Assembly (NCBI GenBank): GCA_016291085.1
Contig: JAEEVW010000012.1
Location: 1 to 64,000 of the forward strand
Direction: 5' to 3'
From: Prevotella sp.
GTDB taxonomy: Bacteria; Bacteroidota; Bacteroidia; Bacteroidales; Bacteroidaceae
Length of the DNA stretch: 64,000 nt
Below the pieces are notes generated by a model, which saw nothing but the letters and a program-made list of their open reading frames with translations, made no database searches and was not told the DNA's origin. Positions 1-8,079 of this stretch are shown here, piece by piece; the stretch's first letter is position 1, and every line of letters begins with the position of its first letter. Both the position numbers and the translations under genes were made by a program.

Positions 1-123
1 GGGGGCGTAGTCATATTCTTTCGCATCAGCGAAACCCTTTTCTTTCAGCTCAACGATACGAGCCATCAGGGGGTGGTTCAAGTAGAACCCGATCTCAGGA
101 TGATCGCTATAATAGTTTGCCAT
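1..123 (-). CDS. acyl-CoA dehydrogenase, N-terminus (cut by window edge)
   Basis: The 41 visible codons begin MANYYSDHPEIGFYLNHPLM and match the N-terminus of the short-chain acyl-CoA dehydrogenases that sit beside etfBA in Bacteroidota. Such enzymes oxidise acyl-CoA (or reduce crotonyl-CoA) in the cytoplasm and exchange electrons with the electron-transfer flavoprotein. It is the third gene of a leftward set etfB, etfA, acyl-CoA dehydrogenase. The 186 bases between its start and the etfA stop hold no gene I can see. Substrate chain length cannot be judged from this fragment. Confidence 0.75.
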   Translation of the reverse strand, partial: MANYYSDHPEIGFYLNHPLMARIVELKEKGFADAKEYDYAP

Positions 124-309
124 AATTGTTACTTTTCTTTATTAATCAAGCCTTTACAGGTCTCGTAGCAACATATTGCAAAGTAGACTGCAACAAGATC
201 ATTAATTAATCTATGCCACACTGATATATTTGTTTGGAGCGAATCATATATTAATACTACTACTACTGCAATAACGTAGAGAACCAGGAATAAAACTTGT
301 TTTTTCATT

Positions 310-1332
310 TTATTTCGAATTCTGCTTATAATACTTGATGAGTTTAGGTACTACCTCTTCCACGGTGCCAACGATCACATAGTCTGCGATGCGGTTGATA
401 GGAGCATCGGGGTCAGAGTTGATGCTGATAATGATACCAGAGTCCTGCATACCAGCGATGTGCTGAATCTGTCCAGAGATACCACAGGCGATGTATACCT
501 TGGGGTGAACGGTAACACCTGTCTGACCAATCTGACGGTCGTGATCCAACCAGCCTGCATCAACGGCAGCACGGCTTCCACCAACCTCACCATGCAGCAC
601 CTTTGCCAACTGGAACAGCATATCGAAGTTCTCCTTCGACCCCATACCGTAACCACCTGCAACAACGATGGGCGCACCCTTCAGGTTGTGCTTGGCAGCC
701 TCAACGTGGTGGTCGAGTACCTTTACTACGAAAGCCTCGGGGCTAACGTACTTAGAAACCTCTGGGTAAACAACCTCACCCTTAGCCTTACCCTCGTAAA
801 TAGCCTTCTGCATCACACCGCTACGAACGGTAGCCATCTGTGGACGATGGTCGGGGTTCACGATAGTAGCTACGATGTTACCACCGAAAGCAGGACGAAT
901 CTGATAGAGCAGATTCTCATATACCTTATTGTTCTTCTTATCCTCGAAAGGACCAATCTCCAGCTCTGTGCAGTCGGCAGTCAGACCAGAAGTCAGAGAT
1001 GACGATACACGTGGACCAAGGTCGCGACCGATAACGGTAGCACCCATCAGGCAGATCTGTGGCTGCTCCTCCTTGAAGAGGTTCACCAGAATATCTGTGT
1101 GGGGAGCTGAGGTGTAAGGGAACAGGTCCTTAGCGTCGAAAACAAACAGCTTGTCAACACCATAAGGCAGAATCTGATCCTCAACCTTACCCTTAATGCC
1201 TGTACCGGCAACAACGGCGTGCAGCTCTACGTTCAGTTCATTGGCGAGCTTGCGACCCTTGGTCAGCAGCTCCTGAGATACTTCCTGTACCTGAGTACCT
1301 TCTATCTCGCAATATACAAATACATTATTCAT
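310..1332 (-). CDS. etfA: electron transfer flavoprotein subunit alpha
   Basis: 340 residues, usual length for EtfA. The N-terminal half is the ETF alpha/beta domain. The C-terminal third carries the FAD-binding signature: GGSRAAVDAGW near residue 252, then GQTG, a GISGQIQH stretch and NSDPDAPI. The protein pairs with EtfB to carry electrons between acyl-CoA dehydrogenase and other redox partners in the cytoplasm. It lies 79 bases downstream of etfB and upstream of the dehydrogenase, with no own promoter box seen, so the three are probably one transcript. Confidence 0.95.
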   Translation of the reverse strand: MNNVFVYCEIEGTQVQEVSQELLTKGRKLANELNVELHAVVAGTGIKGKVEDQILPYGVDKLFVFDAKDLFPYTSAPHTDILVNLFKEEQPQICLMGATVIGRDLGPRVSSSLTSGLTADCTELEIGPFEDKKNNKVYENLLYQIRPAFGGNIVATIVNPDHRPQMATVRSGVMQKAIYEGKAKGEVVYPEVSKYVSPEAFVVKVLDHHVEAAKHNLKGAPIVVAGGYGMGSKENFDMLFQLAKVLHGEVGGSRAAVDAGWLDHDRQIGQTGVTVHPKVYIACGISGQIQHIAGMQDSGIIISINSDPDAPINRIADYVIVGTVEEVVPKLIKYYKQNSK

Positions 1333-1411
1333 AATTTTACAAATTATGTTTTCTGTCGCGACTCAGCCATTCAAGCGAGCTTGATGGCATTCGCTGCTCC
1401 AGAAATTCATA

Positions 1412-2284
1412 TCATCCAATGATTTTCTCGTCCAACAATTCTTTGATCATTCCCTCGATGTCAGCATCAGAAGCCGTCAAAGTCTTCGACTCCTTTGCCT
1501 GGAACACGATGTTCTTGATGGCCTTCACCTTCGTGGGTGAGCCACTCAGACCACACTGGTTCACATCGCCATCAACATCGGCTACGCTCCACTGGTTGAG
1601 TGTCAGTTCAGGACGCTCATCGTACAGATAGTCGTAGGCAGTACCCTCAGCAGGACGCTCCATAGGACATGTAGCGCGCTTGTACTTCATCACCAGCTTG
1701 GCGTTCTGTGGACGGCATGGAGCAGCACTACCGTTAACGGTAATCACTACTGGCAGAGGAGCCTCTACGGTCTCCACACCACCATCGATGACACGCTTGA
1801 TAGTAGCCTTGCCATCCTTTACTGAGAGAACCTCCTCAGCATAAGTTACCTGGTTGAGACCCAGCTTCTGAGCTACCTGAGGACCAACCTGAGCGGTATC
1901 ACCATCGATAGCCTGACGACCACCAATCACGATGTCAACATCGCCAATCTTCTTGATGGCAGTAGCCAGAGCGTAAGATGTAGCGAGGGTATCAGCACCA
2001 GCGAAGAGACGGTCGGTAAGCAGCCAACCTGTATCAGCGCCACGATAAAGTCCCTGACGGATGATTTCGCCTGCACGTGGAGGACCCATCGTGAGGATTC
2101 CTACTGTTGAACCTGGATTCTGCTCCTTCAATCGAAGAGCCTGCTCCAAGGCATTCAAATCTTCTGGATTGAAGATGGCGGGGAGGGCAGCACGATTGAC
2201 AGTGCCTTCGGCAGTCATGGCGTCCTTACCCACGTTTCTTGTGTCGGGTACCTGCTTAGCAAGTACTACAATTTTTAATGCCAT
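1412..2284 (-). CDS. etfB: electron transfer flavoprotein subunit beta
   Basis: 290 residues. The N-terminus (MALKIVVLAKQVPDT) and the later GGRQAIDGDTAQVGPQ segment are typical of EtfB, which binds AMP and, in bifurcating types, a second FAD. It is first gene of the etfB-etfA-acyl-CoA dehydrogenase set. A -7 box lies at 2333-2341 on this strand, about 50 bases upstream of the ATG, inside a divergent region shared with dnaG. Whether this ETF bifurcates or is a simple carrier cannot be decided here. Confidence 0.95.
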   Translation of the reverse strand: MALKIVVLAKQVPDTRNVGKDAMTAEGTVNRAALPAIFNPEDLNALEQALRLKEQNPGSTVGILTMGPPRAGEIIRQGLYRGADTGWLLTDRLFAGADTLATSYALATAIKKIGDVDIVIGGRQAIDGDTAQVGPQVAQKLGLNQVTYAEEVLSVKDGKATIKRVIDGGVETVEAPLPVVITVNGSAAPCRPQNAKLVMKYKRATCPMERPAEGTAYDYLYDERPELTLNQWSVADVDGDVNQCGLSGSPTKVKAIKNIVFQAKESKTLTASDADIEGMIKELLDEKIIG

Positions 2285-2332
2285 ATTATTATAATAATGT
2301 GTAAAAATGATATCCTTTTCTCAAAAAGCGCT

Positions 2333-2341
2333 GCAAAGGTA
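2333..2341 (-). promoter_or_regulatory. -7 promoter box of etfB
   Basis: Read on the minus strand this is TACCTTTGC, a match to the Bacteroidota -7 consensus TAnnTTTG, upstream of etfB and divergent from dnaG. Confidence 0.65.
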
Positions 2342-2370
2342 CGACTTTTTGCGCACACAGCCAAATAAAA

Positions 2371-2415
2371 TGCACAAAATCAGCCCTTTTGTGCACAAAG
2401 CGCGCAATTTGTGCA
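2371..2415. promoter_or_regulatory. two overlapping inverted repeats with TGCACAAA half-sites (possible operator)
   Basis: First inverted repeat: TGCACAAAA at 2371-2379 against TTTTGTGCA at 2387-2395. Second: TGCACAAA at 2392-2399 against TTTGTGCA at 2408-2415. They overlap by four bases and lie upstream of both the etfB and dnaG promoters. The symmetry is plain; that a protein binds here is inference. Confidence 0.45.
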
Positions 2416-2446
2416 GTTATTTTTTTGTTATTACGTGAAATATGTG

Positions 2447-2454
2447 TATCTTTG
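2447..2454 (+). promoter_or_regulatory. -7 promoter box of dnaG
   Basis: TATCTTTG ends eight bases before the chosen dnaG ATG at 2463. Transcription would begin at or just before that ATG, giving an almost leaderless mRNA. This rules out the in-frame ATG at 2442, which lies upstream of the box. Confidence 0.65.
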
Positions 2455-2462
2455 TCGCTCCT

Positions 2463-4493
2463 ATGATAGACCGAGCGACTGTCGATAAAATTATGGATGC
2501 CGTGAACATCGTGGATGTGGTGGGCGAGTTTGTTAACCTGCGCAAGGCGGGGGTTAACTACAAGGGTTTGTGCCCCTTCCACGACGATAAGACTCCGTCG
2601 TTTATGGTGTCGCCAGCCCGTCAGATTTGTAAGTGCTTTGCCTGCGGTGAAGGTGGTAATGCCGTGAATTTCCTGATGAAACACGAGCAGATTACCTATC
2701 CTGAGGCACTGCGCTGGTTGGCGAAGAAATACAATATCGAGATTCAGGAACGTGAACTAAGCGACGACGAGAAACGTGAGCAGTCGGAGCGTGAGTCGAT
2801 GTTTGTGGTGAACGAGTGGGCCTGTCAGTATTTCCATGAGATTCTGAAGAATGATGTAGACGGACAGGCCATTGGAAAACAGTATTTCCGCAGCCGCGGC
2901 ATCCGTGACGACATCATCGAGAAGTTCCAGTTGGGCTTTGCCCTTACGAAACGTGACGCCCTGGCTAACGAAGCCAAGCGCAAGGGCTATAAGGAGGAAT
3001 TTCTTATCAAAACAGGGCTGTGTTACAGACCCTCCCCTCACCCTCCCTATAGGGAGGGAGAAGACACATCTGCCCCAGACAATCAGCAACAAAGTAACAA
3101 CTCCCTCCCTAAAGGGAGGGCAGGGGGTGGGTCTCTCTATGACCGTTTTGCAGGGCGTGCCATATTCCCTTGGCTGAATGTCAGCGGTAAGGTGGTGGCC
3201 TTCGGTGGCAGAAAGCTTGATGCCGCCACGAAGGGTGTACAGCAAAAGTACGTTAATTCGCCCGATTCGGAGATCTATCATAAGGAACGCGAGCTGTACG
3301 GCATCTATCAGGCCAAGAAGGCCATCGTGAAGGAAGACTGTGTCTACATGGTGGAGGGCTATACCGACGTCATTGCCATGCACCAGTGTGGACTGGAGAA
3401 TGTGGTGGCGAACTCGGGAACGGCGCTGAGCGTATACCAGATTAAGCTATTGCGCAGGTTCACGCCCAACATCGTATTGCTATACGATGGCGATGAGGCC
3501 GGTATCCATGCTGCCATGCGCGGTACCGACATGCTGTTGCAGGAGGGCATGAACGTCAAGGTGCTGCTGTTGCCAGACGGTGACGACCCCGACTCGTTTG
3601 CCCGTAAGCATACTTCGCAGCAGTTTAAGGACTATATCGAGGCCAACCAGACCGACTTCATCCAGTTTAAGACCGAGCTGATGCTGAAGAACGTGAAGGA
3701 CCCCATCAAGCGTGCCGAGGCCATCAACAGTATCGTGCGTTCGGTGAGCGTCATCCCTGACCCCATCATCCGTGCTACATATATTGGCGAGTGTGCGCGA
3801 CGGTTGGAGGTGGACGAGCGGACACTGATTACCCAAACGAACAAATATATTGCCGGTGACCGGGAAGAGCAACGCAAGACTGCTGAACGTGAGGAACAGC
3901 GCCAGCAGCCTGCCAGCCAACAACAGCAAGAGGATACCTCGTTCTACCGTCTGTCGTTTGAGAGTACCGTCGAGCGACTCATCATCCAGAATATCATCCG
4001 TCATGGTGACGAGATTATATTCAGTGATCTGGAGGCAGAAGATGGGGCGACGGTGAGTTTGAATGTGGCGCAATATGTGGACTACGACCTGTCGCAGGAC
4101 AACCTGTCGTTCTCGACACCACTATATAATAAGGTGTTGCGCGAGGCCGTCGAGCATTCTGAAGATAAGGACTTCAAGGCCGACCGATACTTCATGCAGC
4201 ATCCCGATCCGGAGATCAGTCAGCTGGCCTTAATGCTGGGCATTGACAGTCACCAACTGAGTCGCAGCTTCGAACGTCAGGAGAGCGAGCGTGACCTGCG
4301 CCAGCGGATGCAACACTTGATTTTGGACTTCCGTATGGACATCGTGAACCAGCACATGAAGGAGGTTCAGCGCCAATTGAAAGAGGCGGGGTCGGACATG
4401 AAGCGTATCCGTGAACTGATGGATGAATACAAACAGACCCAGGAACTGCGTAACGCTTTGGCTCGCCAGCGTGGATCGGATGTGATTATCTGA
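2463..4493 (+). CDS. dnaG: DNA primase DnaG, with an in-frame palindromic insert
   Basis: 676 residues from ATG 2463. The N-terminus has the CHC2 zinc-binding domain (CPFHDDKTPSF ... CKCFACGEGG, about residues 37-65). The TOPRIM core follows (VEGYTDVIAMHQ, then LLYDGDEAG), and then a C-terminal helicase-interaction region. It makes RNA primers at the replication fork. Between TGLCYR and LYDRFAGR, which are adjacent in other primases, lie about 36 extra residues encoded by a palindromic repeat (3027-3134), a loop at the start of the catalytic core. The frame stays open, so the gene is probably functional. Confidence 0.97.
   Translation: MIDRATVDKIMDAVNIVDVVGEFVNLRKAGVNYKGLCPFHDDKTPSFMVSPARQICKCFACGEGGNAVNFLMKHEQITYPEALRWLAKKYNIEIQERELSDDEKREQSERESMFVVNEWACQYFHEILKNDVDGQAIGKQYFRSRGIRDDIIEKFQLGFALTKRDALANEAKRKGYKEEFLIKTGLCYRPSPHPPYREGEDTSAPDNQQQSNNSLPKGRAGGGSLYDRFAGRAIFPWLNVSGKVVAFGGRKLDAATKGVQQKYVNSPDSEIYHKERELYGIYQAKKAIVKEDCVYMVEGYTDVIAMHQCGLENVVANSGTALSVYQIKLLRRFTPNIVLLYDGDEAGIHAAMRGTDMLLQEGMNVKVLLLPDGDDPDSFARKHTSQQFKDYIEANQTDFIQFKTELMLKNVKDPIKRAEAINSIVRSVSVIPDPIIRATYIGECARRLEVDERTLITQTNKYIAGDREEQRKTAEREEQRQQPASQQQQEDTSFYRLSFESTVERLIIQNIIRHGDEIIFSDLEAEDGATVSLNVAQYVDYDLSQDNLSFSTPLYNKVLREAVEHSEDKDFKADRYFMQHPDPEISQLALMLGIDSHQLSRSFERQESERDLRQRMQHLILDFRMDIVNQHMKEVQRQLKEAGSDMKRIRELMDEYKQTQELRNALARQRGSDVII
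3027..3134. repeat. palindromic element inserted in frame in dnaG
   Basis: Arms of about 34 bases (3027-3060 and 3101-3134) are inverted copies with a few mismatches, starting AGACCC and ending GGGTCT. Each arm holds its own smaller palindrome (CCCTCCCTATAGGGAGGG on the left, CCCTCCCTAAAGGGAGGG on the right). The span is about 108 bases, 36 codons, and has no stop in the dnaG frame. Exact ends are soft by a few bases. Confidence 0.8.
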
Positions 4494-4530
4494 GGAGTTA
4501 GAGAAGTTAACGAAGTTATAGAAGTAAGGG
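4494..4530 (+). repeat. short tandem array filling the dnaG-cls spacer
   Basis: The 37 bases from the dnaG stop to the cls ATG consist largely of units ending GAAGTTA (GAGAAGTTA, ACGAAGTTA, TAGAAGTAA). The sequence is purine-rich, with GGAG at the left end and AAGGG next to the start codon. Confidence 0.6.
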
Positions 4531-5973
4531 ATGGGAGGACTGTTTTACATCATCGGCATGACGCTGTTGTGGGGCGTGATAGCACTGACGGTTATTCACG
4601 TCGTGATGGACAACCGCCAGCCTGCCAAGACGATGGCGTGGGCATTGGTCATCCTTTTCTTGCCGCTGGTGGGCATTGTACTCTACATCTTCTTTGGCAT
4701 CAACCACCGTCGCGAACGACTCGTGTCTCAACGCTCGCTGGACCAGTTGTCGAAGCGTTCCATGCTGGGTTTCGTCGAACAGCAGGACCTGCATGTGGCC
4801 GATAGTCACAAACAACTTGTCGACCTGTTTATTAATCAAAATCTCTCACTGCCCTTCAAGGTGGCTGCTATCGACATCATGACGGATGGTTACAGCTTTT
4901 TTCCGGAACTATTGGCCGACATTGGAAGGGCGAAGCACCACATCCATATTTCCATGTACATTTTCGAGGAGGATGCGCTGGGTAATCTCGTGGCCGATAC
5001 CCTCATCGACAAGTCACGTCAGGGTGTCAAGGTGCGTATCATCTACGATGACGTGGGCTGTTGGCGAGTGCCCCACCATTTTTTCGAACGGATGCGAGAA
5101 GGAGGTATCGAGGTGCAGCCGTTCCTGCCCGTACATTTCCCTACATTTACCAGCAAGGTGAACTACCGTAACCACCGCAAAATCATTGTCATCGATGGTC
5201 AGATGGGTTATATCGGTGGCATGAACATCGCCCTGCGCTATGTGAAGGGAACGGGCGACCAACCCTGGCGCGATACGATGTTGCGCCTGCAGGGGCCTAT
5301 CGTCTACTCGCTGCAACGGGCTTTCCTGGTAGACTGGTATTTCGTGGATCGTACGCTGATAACCAACCGTGACTACTATCCCTCCAGCATTCAACGCTGC
5401 ACACAGCACACAGCACACTCCACGCCAGTGGGCCAGGTAGTGACCAGCAGTGCCACGGCACGCTATCCGGAGATTATGCAGGGCTTTGTACGTGCCATCA
5501 CGGCCGCCCGTCGTTATATCTATCTCGAGACGCCCTACTTCATTCCCAACGAACCCGTGCTCTTTGCCCTGAAGACAGCCACCATGGCTGGTGTCGACGT
5601 GCGTATCTTGTGTCCACACCATTCCGATGCACGCTTTGCCGAATGGGCATCGCGGTCCTATCTGCGCGAAATCCATGAGGCGGGGGCCAAGGTGTACCTC
5701 TATGAATCGGGCTTTATGCATTCGAAACTAATGGTTATTGACGATGCACTGGTGACCTGTGGCTCTACGAATGCCGACTTCCGTTCGTTTGAGAACAATT
5801 TCGAGGCCAACGTCTTTATTTATGACCAGGGTACGGCCTTGCGGCTGAAGAAGGTGTTCCTCGATGACCAGTCGTTGAGTGTCACACTCGAGAGCGTTGC
5901 TTCGTGGATGTATCCGTCATTCTTTTCACGTCTTTGGGAGAGCGTGACACGCATGATATCCCCATTATTATAA
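4531..5973 (+). CDS. cls: cardiolipin synthase (phospholipase D family)
   Basis: 480 residues. Two N-terminal membrane segments (about 4-24 and 34-56) are followed by two phospholipase D domains. Their HKD motifs are visible as HRKIIVID...GGMN near residue 215 and HSKLMVID...GSTN near 400. It joins phosphatidylglycerol units into cardiolipin at the inner membrane. Between the domains, around 5393-5432, a short stretch (CTQHTAHS) is encoded by repeated CACACAG-like units and looks like a small insert. It follows dnaG with a repeat-filled spacer. Confidence 0.93.
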   Translation: MGGLFYIIGMTLLWGVIALTVIHVVMDNRQPAKTMAWALVILFLPLVGIVLYIFFGINHRRERLVSQRSLDQLSKRSMLGFVEQQDLHVADSHKQLVDLFINQNLSLPFKVAAIDIMTDGYSFFPELLADIGRAKHHIHISMYIFEEDALGNLVADTLIDKSRQGVKVRIIYDDVGCWRVPHHFFERMREGGIEVQPFLPVHFPTFTSKVNYRNHRKIIVIDGQMGYIGGMNIALRYVKGTGDQPWRDTMLRLQGPIVYSLQRAFLVDWYFVDRTLITNRDYYPSSIQRCTQHTAHSTPVGQVVTSSATARYPEIMQGFVRAITAARRYIYLETPYFIPNEPVLFALKTATMAGVDVRILCPHHSDARFAEWASRSYLREIHEAGAKVYLYESGFMHSKLMVIDDALVTCGSTNADFRSFENNFEANVFIYDQGTALRLKKVFLDDQSLSVTLESVASWMYPSFFSRLWESVTRMISPLL

Positions 5974-5978
5974 CAATG

Positions 5979-6005
5979 AAGCCGGAAGCTGTGGGCCTCC
6001 GGCTT
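5979..6005. terminator. hairpin between cls and the GH28 gene (convergent)
   Basis: AAGCCGGA (5979-5986) pairs with TCCGGCTT (5998-6005) across an 11-base loop. It lies just after the cls stop and before the end of the oppositely oriented GH28 gene, so it may serve both. No long T run follows. Confidence 0.55.
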
Positions 6006-6024
6006 GGTTGCTGTTATTGTTGAA

Positions 6025-7530
6025 TTATTCAACAACAATATGGATATTCTCCTTCGTAATGTCCTCGGCATTGGTGAAGGTAGCGTCCTTCTTGGCCTTG
6101 ATGACGATGTTCTTCAGGTTGATACCTTTGATAGGCATTTCGGGCAGACCGTTGAACTCCATGGCACGTCCGGCACCGTTGCAGACGATGTCCTGAATGT
6201 CGATGTTGCGGAAGATAGGCGTCTCCTCGGTGACGGGCATCTTTGTCGTGTTGTCAGGATTGTCGCCATCGGCCAGCATCTCAGCCACAGACTTTCCACC
6301 ATAATACATATTGAACGTGATGGCGTCGGTCTTGATGTCGGTCATTGAGATGTCGCGGATGAAGATATTTTCCACAATACCACCGCGGCCACGCGTCGAC
6401 TTGAAGCGCAGACCCACGTCGGTGCCCAGGAACTGGCAGTTTTCCACGAGAATGTTTCTGACACCGCCACTCATCTCGGAACCGACGACAAAACCACCAT
6501 GTCCGGCAAAAACGGTACAACCGTCGACAACCACATTCTCGCAGGGACGACCACGCAGACGTCCGTCCTTGTCCTTACCGCTCTTGATGCAGATGCCGTC
6601 ATCGCCAGCGTCGAACTTCGAATTGACGATGAGGGCGTTCTTGCATGACTCTAAGTCGAGGGCATCGCCATTCTGGGCGAAGGCGGGGTTGCGGGCGAGA
6701 ACATTGTCGATGATGACATTCTCGCACATCAGCGGATGGATATTCCAGGCCGGTGAGTTCTGGAAGATGACTCCCTGGAGGAGTACGTTCTTACAGTTGA
6801 CCAGCGAGATCATCACAGGGCGTAGGAAACGCTTATAGTTGTTCCATTCATCCTCAGAGTTAGCCTTGACAACGTTCATGTCGGCATTCTTCTCGGCATC
6901 AGCATAGCCCTGAGAGGGTACCCAATAGTCATCGCGAACTTTTACACCGCCGGGACGTGCCAACACTTCTTTCCACTGGCCGGCTGTCATCTTGCCCTTC
7001 TTGACAGGACGCCAGTACTGGCCATTGCCGTCGATAACACCACGTCCCGTGATGGCGATGTTCTCACAACCATTGGCAGTAAGTGGTGACTGGCAACGAC
7101 GGGTTTCCAGACCTTCGAACGAGGTCTTGATGATAGAGTAGAGATTGTCGTCGCCAGAGAACAGGATGACGGCACCGACCTCCAGGTGGAGGTTGATGTT
7201 CGACTTCAGTTCAATAGGTCCAGTGAACCATACGCCGGCGGGAACCAACAGACGGCCACCACCCTGACTGCTCAGCTGGTTGATGGCCTTGGCAAAAGCC
7301 TCGGTATTGAGGGTGATGCCATCGCCTACGGCACCGAAGTCCTTCAAGTTCACCTGACGGTCAGGGAATTTGGGCGCACTGACCTCGGGCATAGCAAACG
7401 GGAGGTTCTGGGTGTAGCACTTGTAAGGATTTTCGCAATTGGCACAAGCCTTGCCCTTGTCGCAAGTGTGCTTTTGTGCTGAAGCCGTCAGTGTGACGCC
7501 TAACAGCAAGAGACTGATTAGCTTTTTCAT
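6025..7530 (-). CDS. secreted glycoside hydrolase family 28 (polygalacturonase-type)
   Basis: 501 residues with signal peptide MKKLISLLLLGVTLTASAQ. A right-handed beta-helix follows. GH28 motifs are NGDALDLESCKN, DAGDDGICIKSG (paired catalytic Asp), GHGGFVVGSEMSGG (catalytic His) and RFKSTRGRGG (substrate RxK). The family hydrolyses pectin backbones (polygalacturonan or rhamnogalacturonan), usually in the periplasm or at the surface in Bacteroidota. It follows folK across a spacer of 8-bp repeat units and no clear promoter is seen, so read-through is possible. Exo or endo action cannot be told. Confidence 0.92.
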   Translation of the reverse strand: MKKLISLLLLGVTLTASAQKHTCDKGKACANCENPYKCYTQNLPFAMPEVSAPKFPDRQVNLKDFGAVGDGITLNTEAFAKAINQLSSQGGGRLLVPAGVWFTGPIELKSNINLHLEVGAVILFSGDDNLYSIIKTSFEGLETRRCQSPLTANGCENIAITGRGVIDGNGQYWRPVKKGKMTAGQWKEVLARPGGVKVRDDYWVPSQGYADAEKNADMNVVKANSEDEWNNYKRFLRPVMISLVNCKNVLLQGVIFQNSPAWNIHPLMCENVIIDNVLARNPAFAQNGDALDLESCKNALIVNSKFDAGDDGICIKSGKDKDGRLRGRPCENVVVDGCTVFAGHGGFVVGSEMSGGVRNILVENCQFLGTDVGLRFKSTRGRGGIVENIFIRDISMTDIKTDAITFNMYYGGKSVAEMLADGDNPDNTTKMPVTEETPIFRNIDIQDIVCNGAGRAMEFNGLPEMPIKGINLKNIVIKAKKDATFTNAEDITKENIHIVVE

Positions 7531-7540
7531 ACGTAGTTTT

Positions 7541-7597
7541 GTTTTTATTTGTATATTTTGATATGTTGTTATTTCGATATGTCGATATGTCGGATTT
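7541..7597 (-). repeat. 8-bp unit array spanning the folK 3' end and the spacer to GH28
   Basis: On the minus strand the units are ACATATCG (twice), AAATAACA, ACATATCA, AAATATAC and AAATAAAA. The folK stop TAA lies inside a unit, and the last folK residues (HIDISK) are encoded by the array. Confidence 0.5.
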
Positions 7598-8051
7598 CGT
7601 TAAGCGGAGTCATCACGAAGTCACGCTCTTGCATCAGCGGATGGGGAATCTTCAAGTCAGGCTCGTCGACAGTGATGTCGTCATAGAGAAGGATGTCGAT
7701 GTCGATAGGACGGTCTTTGTACTGTCGCGTGGGGACTGTCCCATCTGTGCGATGTGTCGTACTGGGGGACTGTCCCCCTATGGGTTTCTTGCGTCCCATG
7801 TCGCGCTCAATCTTTTGTGTCAGTCGAAGCACCTCGCGTGGTGTCCGTTCCGTCTCGCAGAGGATGACGGCGTTGAGAAATTTGTTGGGCGACTGAAATC
7901 CCCACGGCTCCGTCTCGATGAGTGACGACTGACGCAACACCATGCCCACTCGTTCCCCAATCAGTTGGATGGCTTGTAGGATATTGCTCTCCCGGTCACC
8001 CAAATTGGTTCCCAGACCCAAATACACCTTATGCGGTAGCAAATTATTCAC
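7569..8051 (-). CDS. folK: 2-amino-4-hydroxy-6-hydroxymethyldihydropteridine pyrophosphokinase, with in-frame insert
   Basis: 160 residues. YLGLGTNLGDRESNI and GDR near the start, then RPIDIDILLYDD, mark HPPK, which transfers pyrophosphate from ATP to the pterin in folate synthesis. The start is GTG at 8049-8051, itself part of a heptamer array (AAAAGTG units), so the translation start is unusual. About 20 residues between GRKKP and YKDRPIDIDI are encoded by a palindromic insert (7731-7778). It is downstream of queA in the ftsX-to-folK operon. Confidence 0.92.
   Translation of the reverse strand: MNNLLPHKVYLGLGTNLGDRESNILQAIQLIGERVGMVLRQSSLIETEPWGFQSPNKFLNAVILCETERTPREVLRLTQKIERDMGRKKPIGGQSPSTTHRTDGTVPTRQYKDRPIDIDILLYDDITVDEPDLKIPHPLMQERDFVMTPLNEIRHIDISK
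7731..7778. repeat. paired palindromes inserted in frame in folK
   Basis: GGGGACTGTCCC at 7731-7742 and GGGGGACTGTCCCCC at 7764-7778 are near-perfect palindromes of the same kind, 21 bases apart. They encode the extra segment GGQSPSTTHRTDGTVP just before the HPPK metal-binding DID motif. The frame is kept. Confidence 0.7.
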
Positions 8052-8079
8052 TTTTCACTTTTCACTCTTCACTTCATCA
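8045..8079 (-). repeat. heptamer array filling the queA-folK spacer
   Basis: Read on the minus strand from the queA stop TGA: units TGAAGTG, AAGAGTG and AAAAGTG (twice), running directly into folK. The folK GTG start codon is the end of the last unit. Confidence 0.75.

Noticed and set aside
2442..2462. Upstream ATG for dnaG
   Set aside because: It lies before the TATCTTTG promoter box, so it would not be in the transcript.
6025..7530. GH28 as the last member of a formal pectin utilisation locus with CE12
   Set aside because: The genes are 12 kb apart with unrelated operons between them; a shared substrate is likely but no single locus is shown.
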